From positions 3,585,501 to 3,649,500 of the forward strand of contig NZ_CP019426.1 of NCBI RefSeq assembly GCF_009834515.1: DNA of 64,000 nucleotides, read 5' to 3'. This DNA comes from Pseudomonas sp. R84. GTDB taxonomy: Bacteria > Pseudomonadota > Gammaproteobacteria > Pseudomonadales > Pseudomonadaceae. The notes beneath the pieces were generated by a model, which saw nothing but the letters and a program-made list of their open reading frames with translations, was not told the DNA's origin and searched no databases. This document shows, in pieces, positions 46,194 through 56,286 of the stretch; position 1 is the first letter of the stretch, and each line of letters starts with the position of its first letter. The position numbers and the translations under genes are program-made.

Positions 46194-47696
46194 TTGTCTA
46201 CTTCTAACGAGTTGATCAGTGCCAAAGCCGCTACCGGCATTGTGGGTCTGGATGACATCCTCGCCGGTGGTCTGTCTCGCGGTCATGTTTTTTTGCTGGA
46301 GGGTGAACCCGGTACCGGCAAAACCACGGTCGCTTTGCATTTTCTCCTGGCCGGCGCGAAAGCCGGCGAACGCTCGTTGTACATCACGCTCTCGGAAACC
46401 GAGCGCGAACTAAGGCAAGGGGCGTTGTCCCATGGCTGGACGCTGGATGACAACATCAAGATCTTCGAGCTGACACCCCCGGAAAGCCTGCTCAATGCTG
46501 AACACCAGCAGAGCCTGCTGTATTCCTCCGACCTGGAACTGGGCGAAGCCACCAAGCAGATTTTCGAAGCAGTCGAACGCTTCAAACCTACGCGTGTGGT
46601 GCTCGACAGCCTGTCGGAGATCCGCTTGCTGGCGCAGAGCTCTTTGCGTTATCGCCGGCAGATTCTGGCGATCAAGCATTACTTCGTGCGCTACAACGCG
46701 ACCGTGTTGCTGCTCGATGACCTGACCACCGAGTCCCTCGACAAAACCGTGCACAGCGTGGCCCACGGGGTGATTCGTCTTGAAGAACTGACACCCAACT
46801 ACGGCGCCGAGCGGCGACGCGTGCGGGTGGTCAAGTACCGTGGCCAGAAGTATCGCGGTGGTTTTCACGACTTCACCATCATGGGCGATGGCGTGCATGT
46901 GTTCCCGCGGCTGGTGGCGGCTGAACACCGCGGCGAGTATGCGCGCTTGCAGTTGACCAGCGGCATTCCGGAAATGGACGCTCTGCTCGGCGGCGGCATC
47001 GAAACCGGCTCCAGTACGCTGATTCTCGGCCCTGCCGGTACCGGTAAGTCGCTGATTTCGATGATCTTCGCCGCCGCTGCCGTATTACGCGGGGAAAAAG
47101 CCGCGCTGTTTATCTTCGATGAAGAACTCGGCCTGCTGTTCGAACGGATGAAAAACATCGGCATCGACCTCAAGGCGCTGCAAGCCACCGGCAATTTGTT
47201 GATCGAACAGGTCGACGCCGCGGAACTGTCGCCGGGTGAGTTCTCTCATCGCGTACGCCGCTGCGTCGATGAAGGTCAAATCAAAACCGTGGTTATCGAC
47301 AGCATCAACGGCTATCAGGCGGCAATGCCAGAAGAAAACGCGCTGGTGCTGCACATGCACGAGCTGCTGCTGTACCTCAACCGCAAAGGCGCGGCGACCT
47401 TCATGACAGTTGCCCAGCATGGTCTGGTCGGCGACATGCAAGCGCCGGTCGACATTACTTATCTGGCTGACACGGTGATTCTGTTGCGCTACTTCGAAGC
47501 ACTGGGCAAAGTCCGCCGCGCGATCTCGATCATCAAGAAACGCACCGGCAGCCACGAATCGACCATTCGTGAATACCGCATTTCCACGCAAGGCATGACC
47601 ATCGGTGAACCGCTGGAAGCCTTTCAGGGCGTACTACGCGGCGTCCCCACCTACCTCGGCGCGAGTAATCCGTTGCTGCAGGAAGAGCACTTGTGA
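46194..47696 (+). CDS. KaiC-like double RecA-domain ATPase
   Basis: 500 aa with two KaiC domains. The first has Walker A GEPGTGKTT (K43) and a LSETER segment where KaiC carries its catalytic glutamates; the second has GPAGTGKSL (K285) and FDEE. The C-terminal part keeps KKRTGSHESTIREYRI, as in KaiC. The residues aligned with the cyanobacterial phosphosites Ser431/Thr432 are T422 and Y423 (DITYLADTVILL). TTG 46194 is taken as start because GAGAGGG lies 6 bases before it; ATG 46179 has no ribosome site. It overlaps the hybrid kinase gene by 4 bases. No kaiA or kaiB is seen, so the role is signalling or stress rather than a proven clock. Confidence 0.92.
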   Translation: MSTSNELISAKAATGIVGLDDILAGGLSRGHVFLLEGEPGTGKTTVALHFLLAGAKAGERSLYITLSETERELRQGALSHGWTLDDNIKIFELTPPESLLNAEHQQSLLYSSDLELGEATKQIFEAVERFKPTRVVLDSLSEIRLLAQSSLRYRRQILAIKHYFVRYNATVLLLDDLTTESLDKTVHSVAHGVIRLEELTPNYGAERRRVRVVKYRGQKYRGGFHDFTIMGDGVHVFPRLVAAEHRGEYARLQLTSGIPEMDALLGGGIETGSSTLILGPAGTGKSLISMIFAAAAVLRGEKAALFIFDEELGLLFERMKNIGIDLKALQATGNLLIEQVDAAELSPGEFSHRVRRCVDEGQIKTVVIDSINGYQAAMPEENALVLHMHELLLYLNRKGAATFMTVAQHGLVGDMQAPVDITYLADTVILLRYFEALGKVRRAISIIKKRTGSHESTIREYRISTQGMTIGEPLEAFQGVLRGVPTYLGASNPLLQEEHL

Positions 47697-49363
47697 CGGT
47701 CCAGGTGCCGCTGGCCGAACGGGCGCTGATTCTGGCGCCCGTGGGTCGCGACAGCCAGATTGCGCTGATGATCCTCAAAGAGGCCGGCTACGGCGGAGTC
47801 GTCACGCCCGGTCTGGGTTCGCTGTGCACGGAGCTCGAGCAGGGCGCCGGTTTGTTGCTGGTCGCCGCCGAAGCCTTGCGCGGGCCGGAACTGGAAGCTT
47901 TGTTCCTGCATCTGGAGCAGCAGCCGGCCTGGTCGGATCTGCCTATTGTGCTGTTGACCCATCACGGCGGCCAGGAACAAGGCCCCTCCTCACGCCTTAG
48001 CGATCTGCTGGGCAACGTGACATTTCTTGAGCGTCCGTTTCATCCGGCAACACTGGTCAGTATGGTTTCTGCCGCATTGCGCGGCCGACGACGACAGTAC
48101 GAGGCCCGCGATCGGCTGATTGACCTGAGTGAAAGCGAACGGCGCCTGCAATCGACGCTGGAAACCCTTGAGCAACAGGTCGAGGAGCGCACCGCACAGC
48201 TGCGCCACAATGAAGAAGCGCTGCGCCAGTCACAGAAAATGGAAGCGGTCGGCCAACTCACCGGCGGCATCGCCCACGACTTCAACAACATGCTCACCGG
48301 TATTATCGGCAGCCTTGAGTTGCTGCGCCGGCGCTTGGCCCGTGGGCGTCTGGACGACCTCGACAGCCTGATCGATCTGGGCGTGACCTCGGCCAACCGT
48401 GCCGCCAGTCTGACCCACCGCCTGCTGGCGTTTTCACGCCGACAATCGCTCGATTCAAAAGCCGTGCAGATGAACACCCTGGTGCTGTCCATGGGTGAGC
48501 TGCTGCAACGCAGCCTCAACGAAAGCATTCAGCTGGACATGCGCCTCAACGACAAGCTATGGGTGGCCGAGGCCGACCCCAATCAACTGGAAAGTGCCCT
48601 GCTCAACCTGGTGATCAATGCCCGCGACGCCATGCCCGACGGCGGAAAATTGGTGGTCGAGACCAGCAATCAGGTGCTCAAGCGCGAATTCACCGAGGCC
48701 TACAGCAACCTTGAACCCGGTGATTACGTGATGCTCAGTGTGACCGACAACGGCAGCGGCATGCCGCAAAGTGTCATCAACCGTGCATTCGATCCTTTTT
48801 TCACAACCAAGCCGATTGGCCAGGGCACCGGGCTGGGCCTGTCGATGATTTACGGGTTCAGCAAGCAGTCACGCGGACATGTCTCGATCGACAGCGAAAT
48901 TGATGAAGGCACCACGGTCCGGCTTTATCTGCCGCGTTTTCGCGGCGAAGAACTGTCCAGTCCGGACTCCGCTATTCAACAAGCCCCGGATGCGCTGGAT
49001 GGCGAAACCGTGCTGATCGTTGAAGACGACCCGGCCGTGCGCGTGTTGGTCTGCGCGGTACTTGGGGAGTTGGGTTATGCCTTCGTCGAAGCCTGGGATG
49101 CCGACAGCGCCGTGCCGATTCTGAACTCGACGCAACGCATCGACCTGCTGATCAGCGACGTCGGACTGCCGGGCATGAACGGGCGGCAACTGGCAGAAGT
49201 CGGCCGTCAGTTTCGGCCGGGGCTGAAGGTTTTGTTCATCACCGGCTACGCCGAACACGCAGCAGTGCGTGGCGGGTTCCTCGATTCGGGGATGCAGATG
49301 ATCACCAAACCGTTCACTTTTGACCTGTTGACCGCCAAGGTGCGGGAGATGATCAAAAGCTGA
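47693..49363 (+). CDS. Hybrid sensor histidine kinase with degenerate N-terminal receiver
   Basis: 556 aa. Residues 1-130 have a receiver-like fold ([23 protein letters not shown], then FLERPF) but no phospho-acceptor aspartate. A coiled coil (about 140-180) is followed by a HisKA domain of the HWE/NtrB-like type with H195 ([11 protein letters not shown]), an HATPase domain, and a C-terminal receiver with D489 ([12 protein letters not shown]). No membrane helix, so it is cytoplasmic. GTG 47693 overlaps the kaiC-like stop (GTGA), so the KaiC-like ATPase is its obvious partner; the degenerate receiver may be the contact. Confidence 0.93.
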   Translation: MTVQVPLAERALILAPVGRDSQIALMILKEAGYGGVVTPGLGSLCTELEQGAGLLLVAAEALRGPELEALFLHLEQQPAWSDLPIVLLTHHGGQEQGPSSRLSDLLGNVTFLERPFHPATLVSMVSAALRGRRRQYEARDRLIDLSESERRLQSTLETLEQQVEERTAQLRHNEEALRQSQKMEAVGQLTGGIAHDFNNMLTGIIGSLELLRRRLARGRLDDLDSLIDLGVTSANRAASLTHRLLAFSRRQSLDSKAVQMNTLVLSMGELLQRSLNESIQLDMRLNDKLWVAEADPNQLESALLNLVINARDAMPDGGKLVVETSNQVLKREFTEAYSNLEPGDYVMLSVTDNGSGMPQSVINRAFDPFFTTKPIGQGTGLGLSMIYGFSKQSRGHVSIDSEIDEGTTVRLYLPRFRGEELSSPDSAIQQAPDALDGETVLIVEDDPAVRVLVCAVLGELGYAFVEAWDADSAVPILNSTQRIDLLISDVGLPGMNGRQLAEVGRQFRPGLKVLFITGYAEHAAVRGGFLDSGMQMITKPFTFDLLTAKVREMIKS

Positions 49364-49381
49364 AACGCTGAAACGCTGAAA

Positions 49382-49468
49382 CTGTAGGAGCTGCCGCAGG
49401 CTGCGATCTTTTGATCTTGTTCTTGATCATCAAAATCAAAAGATCGCAGCCTTCGGCAGCTCCTACAG
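49382..49468. repeat. Long inverted repeat, copy 2 (33-bp arms)
   Basis: The left arm is identical to that at 41471-41503 and the right arm (49436-49468) differs at one base (CTTCGG for CTGCGG), with a different 21-base centre. It again lies between convergent genes. Confidence 0.9.
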
Positions 49469-49472
49469 GGCT

Positions 49473-49850
49473 TCAGGCGAGCAATTCCTGAATTTTTTCC
49501 TGCAACACATCCAGGTCGAACGGCTTTTCCAGGATCGGCGCCTTGCGCGTGATCGGGCTGCCGGTTTCGCGGATTTCCTGCGGGTAACCGCTGATGAAAA
49601 TTACCTTCAGGTCCGGGCGCAATTTGACCGCCGGTTCAGCGATCTGCACGCCGGAGATCCCGCCCGGCAAGCGGAAATCGGTGATCAACATGTCCAGATG
49701 CGGCTTGCTCGCTAGAATCTCGAACGCCTGCTCGCCGTTTTCCGCCTGCAACACGCGATACCCCTGCCCCGACAAGTAATCCGTCAGGACCATCAAGATA
49801 ACCGGTTCGTCCTCGACGACGAGTACTACATCTTGTGCATCTACGCTCAT
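49473..49850 (-). CDS. Single-domain response regulator
   Basis: 125 aa: a receiver only, with D58 (LITDFRLPGG), an acidic pocket VVEDEP and a C-terminal KPFDLDVLQEKIQELL. It is of the type found at the end of hybrid kinases (FixJ/CheY-like, no output domain). The start is ATG 49850, with AAGG about 7 bases upstream. It is the last gene of the CheR-CheB-kinase operon, 44 bases behind the preceding kinase gene. Confidence 0.92.
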   Translation of the reverse strand: MSVDAQDVVLVVEDEPVILMVLTDYLSGQGYRVLQAENGEQAFEILASKPHLDMLITDFRLPGGISGVQIAEPAVKLRPDLKVIFISGYPQEIRETGSPITRKAPILEKPFDLDVLQEKIQELLA

Positions 49851-49894
49851 GGGAAGCCTTTGTTCGGTCAATAGCTGCTGATACGACCGTACGG

Positions 49895-51109
49895 TCAATC
49901 AGAGGTTGCGTCGGATGTGCCGTTTTCCTGAATTGGCAGACAAACGCGAAACAGGGCGCCTTCGTTGATTTCACTCTCGACGACGATGGAGCCGCCATGG
50001 GCGGCGATGATCTGTTCGGAAATGAACAGACCCAGCCCGAGCCCGGCCACTACCGTCTTGGCGGAAACCCGTTCGAACTGTTGGAAAATACGCTTCTGGT
50101 TCTCCTGGCTGATGCCAATGCCGCGATCCTGCACCTCGACCCGCGCCTCATCGCCTTCACGGTAAACGCGCACCTGAATCGGGCTGCGACCGCCATAGCG
50201 CAGGGCATTGGTGAGCAAATTGGTCACCACCTGCTCGATACGGAACTCGTCCCAATTGCCTTCCACCGGCGCTGGCGCGGTAAACGACACTTCAGTTTCG
50301 GCAGCTTCAATCTGTTGCGCGAAGTTTTGCAGCAGGTTGCTGACCAATTGCACCAGATCGAAACGGCTCGGGCGGATCGACAGTTTGCCGGTGCGAATGC
50401 GCGACACGTCGAGCATGTCTTCGATCAGGCGGATCAGGCTTTTGATCTGCCGTTCATCGCGGTCGACCATGGCGTGCATCTTGTCCAGGGTGAATGCCGC
50501 TGCGTTGTCCCGAGCCAGGTGCATCTTGCGCAACTGGGTTTCGAGAATCAGGCCGTTTAGCGGCGTACGCACTTCGTGAGCGACGATGGACATGAAGTCA
50601 TCACGCATACGCACCGCCTGCTCCAGCTCCAGCTGGGTGCTTTGCAGCTGTTGCAGCAGCGCTTCCTGCTCGCGTCGAGCCTGTTCCAGCGCTTCGAGCT
50701 GTTGCTTCATCGCCTTGCTCTGGCGGTACAGATCGACGAAGACATTGACCTTGCTCTTCACCGCATGGATATCCAGCGGTTTGTGCAGAAAGTCCACCGC
50801 CCCGCTCTCGTAACCCTTGAACGCATAATTGAGTTCACGGCCGGCGGCGCTGACGAAAATGATCGGGATGTTCTTGGTTTTCTCGGTGCCGCGCATCAAC
50901 TCGGCGAGTTCGAAGCCGTTCATGCCCGGCATCTGCACGTCGAGGATGGCCATGGCGAACTCGTGTTGCAGCAGCAACGACAGCGCCTCATCCGCCGACA
51001 ACGCTTTATAGACGGTACGGTCTTCACGCTTGATCAGCGCTTCGAGTGCCAGCAGGTTCTCCGGCAGATCGTCGACGATCAGCAGTTTGGCTTGGATATT
51101 ACTCAGCAT
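49895..51109 (-). CDS. Receiver-histidine kinase hybrid
   Basis: 404 aa, cytoplasmic. An N-terminal receiver (D57 in MAILDVQMPGMNG) is joined by a coiled coil (about 125-170) to HisKA with H178 (SIVAHEVRTPLN) and HATPase (NLLTNALRYG, DRGIGI, GLGLGLFIS). The order receiver then kinase means its activity is probably set by phosphorylation from another kinase, most simply the large kinase upstream. Its start overlaps the cheB-like stop by 7 bases. Confidence 0.94.
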   Translation of the reverse strand: MLSNIQAKLLIVDDLPENLLALEALIKREDRTVYKALSADEALSLLLQHEFAMAILDVQMPGMNGFELAELMRGTEKTKNIPIIFVSAAGRELNYAFKGYESGAVDFLHKPLDIHAVKSKVNVFVDLYRQSKAMKQQLEALEQARREQEALLQQLQSTQLELEQAVRMRDDFMSIVAHEVRTPLNGLILETQLRKMHLARDNAAAFTLDKMHAMVDRDERQIKSLIRLIEDMLDVSRIRTGKLSIRPSRFDLVQLVSNLLQNFAQQIEAAETEVSFTAPAPVEGNWDEFRIEQVVTNLLTNALRYGGRSPIQVRVYREGDEARVEVQDRGIGISQENQKRIFQQFERVSAKTVVAGLGLGLFISEQIIAAHGGSIVVESEINEGALFRVCLPIQENGTSDATSD

Positions 51110-51696
51110 GCGATTCGTTCCAGCTCGACAAGCAGACGGCCGATGCCGTGAATGGGTAGGACATGATCCGGCTGCTGAATGTTCAGTGCAGCCTGGGGCA
51201 TGGTGGCGACTTGCGCCTCTTCGGGATCCTGGACAATGGTCAATCCGCCACAGCGTTTGACCTGCGCCAGCCCGCGCGCGCCATCGTGATTGGCGCCGGT
51301 GAGCAGGACAGCGGCCAGTGATGAACCGTACGCGTCGGCGGCCGACTCAAACAGGTAGTCGATCGAAGGCCGGGAATAATGCACGCGGTCCTCAAGACTC
51401 AGCGACAGGCTGCGATCCTGCTCCACCGAAAGGTGATAACCCGGTGTGGCGAAATAAACCGTGCCGGGGGTGATGTCCTGCTTGTCCGTCGCCTCTTCGA
51501 CCGGCAGCATCAGGCGCCGGGCGAACACCTCAGCCAACTGGCTGCGGCGCTCTTCAGGCAGGTGCAGCACAACAATGATCGGCAGCACGAAGCCTTGGCG
51601 CAGCGGCCCGAGCAGCGCGAGCAAGGCCTCAACGCCACCGGCGGAAGCACCGACCACTATCGCCTCGACGCGAGGTAAAGCCACGGCCTCGTTCAT
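51103..51696 (-). CDS. CheB-type protein-glutamate methylesterase domain, stand-alone
   Basis: 197 aa. Only the CheB catalytic domain is present, without the usual receiver. The triad is visible: S18 (GASAGG), H45 (VVLHLP) and D138 (TGANHDGA). ATG 51696 overlaps the end of the cheR-like gene by 4 bases (ATGA). Paired CheR and CheB enzymes outside a chemotaxis cluster often modify signalling proteins other than chemoreceptors. Confidence 0.93.
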   Translation of the reverse strand: MNEAVALPRVEAIVVGASAGGVEALLALLGPLRQGFVLPIIVVLHLPEERRSQLAEVFARRLMLPVEEATDKQDITPGTVYFATPGYHLSVEQDRSLSLSLEDRVHYSRPSIDYLFESAADAYGSSLAAVLLTGANHDGARGLAQVKRCGGLTIVQDPEEAQVATMPQAALNIQQPDHVLPIHGIGRLLVELERIAC

Positions 51697-52526
51697 GTTT
51701 TGCGGTAGATCCGTTCTTGTTTCACCAATGCTTCGAACTGGCTGGCGTAACTGGAAAAATCCAGCGTCTCTTTGCTGCCGAGCACCAGAAAGCCGCGATG
51801 GCAAAGCGATTCATGGAACAAGCCAAACGCCCGATCCTGCAGCTTCTTGTTGAAGTAGATCAGCACGTTGCGGCAGGAAATCAATTGGGTTTCGGAGAAC
51901 ACGCTGTCCGTCGCCAGACTGTGGTCGGCGAAGGTCACGTTCTCGCACAGACTCTTGTCGAAAATCGCGTAACCGTACGCTGCCGTGTAGTAGTCGGCAA
52001 ACGATCGCTGACCGCCGGCCTGCTGATAGTTGGCCGTGTACGCGCGAACATTCTCCATCGAGAAAATCCCCTGCTTGGCCTTGTCCAGCGAACGCGGGTT
52101 GATATCAGTGGCATAGATGATCGTGCGATCGAGCAGGCCTTCTTCGCGCAACAAAATCGCCATCGAATAGACCTCCTCGCCCGTGCTGCACCCGGCGATC
52201 CAGATCTTGATCGACGGATAGGTGCGCAGCAACGGCACCACTTCCCTGCGGATCGCGAGGAAGTGCGAAGGGTCGCGAAACATCTCGCTGACCGGGATCG
52301 TCAGCAATTGCAGCAGCTGCATGAAGGCCGTCGGATCGTGCAGAACCTTTTCCTGCAATGCCGAAATCGTCGCGCACTCGAACTGGCTCAGCGCGTGCTG
52401 TACCCGGCGCTTGATTGAAGCACCGGAATAATCGCGAAAATCGTAGCTGTACTTGAGATAAATCGCCTCAATCAACAAGCGCAGTTCGATTTCACTGTTT
52501 CGTTCGGCTGGTGTACTGCGTTCCAC
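51693..52526 (-). CDS. CheR-type protein-glutamate methyltransferase
   Basis: 277 aa. An N-terminal CheR helical domain (SGASIKRRVQHAL) is followed by the SAM-dependent methyltransferase domain, with the SAM loop IWIAGCSTGEEVYSMAI and the acidic YATDINPRSLDKA. The end of the domain reads ISCRNVLIYF. GTG 52526 shares one base with the stop codon of the large kinase (TAGTG) and is preferred; GTG 52553 is a longer alternative. There is no TPR extension. Confidence 0.92.
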   Translation of the reverse strand: MERSTPAERNSEIELRLLIEAIYLKYSYDFRDYSGASIKRRVQHALSQFECATISALQEKVLHDPTAFMQLLQLLTIPVSEMFRDPSHFLAIRREVVPLLRTYPSIKIWIAGCSTGEEVYSMAILLREEGLLDRTIIYATDINPRSLDKAKQGIFSMENVRAYTANYQQAGGQRSFADYYTAAYGYAIFDKSLCENVTFADHSLATDSVFSETQLISCRNVLIYFNKKLQDRAFGLFHESLCHRGFLVLGSKETLDFSSYASQFEALVKQERIYRKT

Positions 52527-55500
52527 TAAATGCGTTCCATCTTCGGTAACCACACGCGAATCAACGAGAACAGCCGATCCAAATCGATGGGCTTGGCCAG
52601 GTAATCATTGGCGCCCGCCTGCAGGCAGCGCTCCTGATCGTCCTTCATGGCCTTGGCCGTTACCGCGATGATCGGCAGCTTGCGCCAGCGCGGATCCTTG
52701 CGGATTTCAATGGTGGCTTCGAAACCGTCCATTTCCGGCATCATCACGTCCATCAACACCAGATCGATGTCCTCGACTTCATTGAGTCTTTCAATCGCCT
52801 CACGGCCGTTCCGGCCGATCACCACGACTGCACCTTTGGTCTCCAGCGCGCTGGTCAGGGCGAAAATGTTGCGCACATCGTCGTCCACCAACAGCACTTT
52901 GCGACCCTCGAAGACCTTGTCGCGGCTGCGCGCAGTCTTGAGCATCTTCTGCCGTTCATGGGACAACTGTGATTCGACTTTGTGCAGAAAGAGTGTGACC
53001 TCGTCCAGCAGACGTTCTGGCGAACGTGCACCCTTGATGATGATCGAGCGCGAATACTTGCGCAGTTCGGCTTCTTCATCGCGGGTCAGGTTGCGCCCGG
53101 TATAGACAATCACTGGCGGGAACGAGCATATGTCCTCGGTCGACATGCGCTTGAGCAGGTCATTGCCGAGCATGTCCGGCAGCTTCAAATCGATAACCAT
53201 GCAGTCGTAGATCGTCGTGCGCAACAGCTCCAAAGCATCTTGCGCGAGGCCGACAGCGGTGATTTCGATGTCTTCGTCGCCGATTAGCCGCGCAATGCTT
53301 TCGCGCTGCAAATCGTCGTCCTCGACCAACAGCACACGTTTGACCTTCTGGGTCAGCTTGGCTTCGAGGCGGGCGAACACGTCCTTGAGCTCTTCGCGAG
53401 TGGTCGGCTTGACCGCGTAACCGATCGCGCCCATGTGCATGGCCGCTTCGACACGGTCTTCGACGGAAATCACATGCACTGGAATATGGCGGGTTTCGGC
53501 GTGTTCTTTCAGGCGCTGCAACACGGTGAGGCCAGAGTGATCGGGCAGGCGCATATCAAGCAGGATCGCGTCAGGCACGAACTCTTTCGCCAGGTCGTAA
53601 CCTTCGTCCGCACCGTGGGCTACCAGGCACTGATAACCGAGTTCATGCGCCAGATCGTAGAGGATGTGCGCAAAGTTCGGCTCGTCTTCCACCACCAGAA
53701 TGCAGCGCGTGGCGAACGGTGCCTTGTCGCGGTCGTCGGCGAAGCGCGGAATGTGCACCGGCGCCAATGGCGAAACCGCGACGGCAGGCGCGATACTCGG
53801 TGTTATGGACTGCGTCGGCGGGGTGAAGGTCAACGGCGCGGACGAGACTTCACTGGATTCGTCGTACTGCTGCGGCAGCACCAACGTGAACACACTGCCC
53901 TGCCCCGGCGCGCTGCTGACGCTGATCGAACCGCCGAGCAGGGTCGCCAGATCTCGCGAAATCGACAGCCCCAGCCCCGTGCCGCCGTATTTGCGGTTGG
54001 TGGTGCCGTCAGCCTGGCGGAACGCTTCGAAAATGCTTTCCTGCTGATCGGCGGCAATGCCGATACCCGAATCGCGCACGATGAACGCAATCCGATCATC
54101 AGGCTGGCCAGCGATCGTCAAACTGACGGTGCCCTTTTCGGTGAACTTCACAGCGTTGGACAGCAGGTTCTTGATCACCTGTTCCAGACGCTGACGGTCG
54201 GTGAACAACATCGCCGGCGTGCCGGGTTGCAAATCGACACTGAAGGTCAGCTGTTTGTCTGCCGCCAAGGGCTCGAACACATTGCGCAGGCCTTCGGCCA
54301 GACGCGCGACGCTGGTGTTCTCGGGAATCACTTCGAGCTTGCCCGCCTCGACTTTGGAGATGTCCAGAATGTCGTTGATCAGGTTGAGCAGATCATTACC
54401 GGCCGAGTAAATCGACTCGGCAAACTTGACCTGCTCGGCGCTGAGGTTGTCCTGCGGATTCTCCGCCAGCAACTTGGCCAGAATCAGCGAACTGTTCAGC
54501 GGCGTGCGCAGTTCGTGGGACATGTTGGCGAGGAATTCGGACTTGTACTTGCTCGAGCGCTGCAACTCTTCGGCGCGTTCTTCGAGCTGGACCTGGGCCT
54601 GATTGAGTTCGGTGTTCTTCAGGTCCATGGCGTCGCGCTGCTCGGCCAGGGTCTGCGCCTGTTCGGCAAGTTGCTCGTTGGTCTGCTCCAGTTCGACTTG
54701 CTGGGTTTCCAGATGCGCCTGGGATTCCTTTAGAATCCGTGATTGTTCTTCCAGTTCTTCGTTGGCGGTTTTCAGCTCTTCCTGCTGCACCTGCAACTCT
54801 TCGTTGAGCTGTTGGGTTTCGGCCAGCACTTCCTGCAAGCGTTGACGGTAGCGCGCAGCTTCGATGGAGGTGCCGATGTTGCCGGCAATCAGCTCCAGCA
54901 GTTCGATATCGCGATCATTGAGCGGACGCAGGAAACCCAGTTCGATCACGCCATTGACCCGATCGTCATCACTGGTGGGCACCACCAGCACGCTGTGCGG
55001 CAAACCTTCGCCCAGCCCTGAGCTGACTTTGAAGTAGTCCGACGGCACGGAGTCCAGACGAATCAGCCGCGCCTGTTGCGCCACCTGACCGACGATGCCT
55101 TCGCCGCTGTAGATCGACTGGTCTTGCTCTTCCTGCTCGCGGGAGAACCCGTAAGTGGCCACACGCTTGAGGCCGCCATGTTCTTCACGCACATACAGCG
55201 CAGCGACGGCGGTGCCGAGGTATTGCGCGCAAAATTGCAAAATGTTGCGCCCCAACAGATTCAGCGTCAGTTGCCCCAGCACCTGCTCGGCCAGTTCGGT
55301 CTGACCATTGCGCAACCACGCCTGTTGCTCCAGACGCACGGCACTGGCTTGCTGTGCGGCCAGGTTGGCGCTGTAGTTGGTCGAAAGGTTGACCAGATCA
55401 CGTCGGCCAATATAAGCCAGCAAACCACTGATACCCGCGATGAACACGAGGTAGAGGCTGATGCTCCAGATCGTGGTGCGGCGCACCTCTTCATTGCGCG

Positions 55501-56023
55501 TCGTGCGCAGGACCTGTTCGGTTTCGATGACGTCTTCGAATTGCTTGCGGATCTCGTCGGTCAGGCGCTTGCCGCGACCGGCCTTGACCGCGCCCCGGTA
55601 ATCGCCGCTGGATCGCTGCAGATCGATCATCGATTGCGCGTAATTGGCCCACTCGGTCTGCAACGCCTGCAGGCGGCGCAGACGATCGGTTTGCACCGGG
55701 TTATCGGCCGTCAGTTCGAGCAACGTATCGAGCGCCACGGTAATGCGCGGCTTGGCCGTTTCGTACGGGTCGAGGAAGTGCTCATCACCGCTCAGCAGAA
55801 AACCACGCATGCCGGTTTCCAGGTCCACGGTGAGCTTCACCGCTTCATTGGCGTTATTGATCACCCGGTCGGTGTGCTCCACCCATTGGATCACCGACAG
55901 CAGGTAAGTAATCAGCGATACGAAGAACACGGCGCTGAGCACACCGACGCCCAAGGGCAGACTGATGTTGCGGCTCAGGAGTTTGCGAAACCGTTGCTCA
56001 TCAACCGTAGACGGAGAGGACAT
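52526..56023 (-). CDS. Large hybrid histidine kinase: CHASE3, GAF, HisKA, HATPase, three receivers
   Basis: 1165 aa. TM1 (about 22-45), a CHASE3 sensor in the periplasm (EAVKLTVDLETGMRGFLLSGD), TM2 (about 185-205), a GAF domain (about 265-400), a long coiled coil (about 410-490), HisKA with H503 (MSHELRTPLN) and HATPase. Three receivers follow with D823, D945 and D1092. It resembles the multi-sensor kinases that lead cheR-cheB modules in pseudomonads. ATG 56023 with AAGG 8 bases upstream is preferred to a start 45 bases earlier. It is the first gene of a five-gene overlapping operon. The coiled coil rich in Glu and Gln is a possible substrate for CheR methylation. Confidence 0.95.
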   Translation of the reverse strand: MSSPSTVDEQRFRKLLSRNISLPLGVGVLSAVFFVSLITYLLSVIQWVEHTDRVINNANEAVKLTVDLETGMRGFLLSGDEHFLDPYETAKPRITVALDTLLELTADNPVQTDRLRRLQALQTEWANYAQSMIDLQRSSGDYRGAVKAGRGKRLTDEIRKQFEDVIETEQVLRTTRNEEVRRTTIWSISLYLVFIAGISGLLAYIGRRDLVNLSTNYSANLAAQQASAVRLEQQAWLRNGQTELAEQVLGQLTLNLLGRNILQFCAQYLGTAVAALYVREEHGGLKRVATYGFSREQEEQDQSIYSGEGIVGQVAQQARLIRLDSVPSDYFKVSSGLGEGLPHSVLVVPTSDDDRVNGVIELGFLRPLNDRDIELLELIAGNIGTSIEAARYRQRLQEVLAETQQLNEELQVQQEELKTANEELEEQSRILKESQAHLETQQVELEQTNEQLAEQAQTLAEQRDAMDLKNTELNQAQVQLEERAEELQRSSKYKSEFLANMSHELRTPLNSSLILAKLLAENPQDNLSAEQVKFAESIYSAGNDLLNLINDILDISKVEAGKLEVIPENTSVARLAEGLRNVFEPLAADKQLTFSVDLQPGTPAMLFTDRQRLEQVIKNLLSNAVKFTEKGTVSLTIAGQPDDRIAFIVRDSGIGIAADQQESIFEAFRQADGTTNRKYGGTGLGLSISRDLATLLGGSISVSSAPGQGSVFTLVLPQQYDESSEVSSAPLTFTPPTQSITPSIAPAVAVSPLAPVHIPRFADDRDKAPFATRCILVVEDEPNFAHILYDLAHELGYQCLVAHGADEGYDLAKEFVPDAILLDMRLPDHSGLTVLQRLKEHAETRHIPVHVISVEDRVEAAMHMGAIGYAVKPTTREELKDVFARLEAKLTQKVKRVLLVEDDDLQRESIARLIGDEDIEITAVGLAQDALELLRTTIYDCMVIDLKLPDMLGNDLLKRMSTEDICSFPPVIVYTGRNLTRDEEAELRKYSRSIIIKGARSPERLLDEVTLFLHKVESQLSHERQKMLKTARSRDKVFEGRKVLLVDDDVRNIFALTSALETKGAVVVIGRNGREAIERLNEVEDIDLVLMDVMMPEMDGFEATIEIRKDPRWRKLPIIAVTAKAMKDDQERCLQAGANDYLAKPIDLDRLFSLIRVWLPKMERI

Positions 56024-56286
56024 GGGGCAGCCTTGTCGAACTGTTGAAAAACAGGGAGTTTGCCCCAAAACGGCGGTGTGGATCCATTTTTCTCACACCT
56101 TTCGCCGCAAATTCCTACACTCACCGGCATGTTCGCGCCTCTGAACAGTTATCCTTGCGCCCCCATCTGCGGCTATGCTTTTTTTGCGTCGGGCGGGGAA
56201 CTTGTGGCACTGCGCCACTTACTCATGAAGAAGCCCGGCACTTTTGATCGACCGGCGACCCTGAACTGACTTTTGAGAGCCTTATT

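Noticed and set aside
56044..56269. Two overlapping plus-strand frames before the single-domain receiver gene
   Set aside because: They occupy the divergent promoter region, lack ribosome sites, and overlap each other in different frames.
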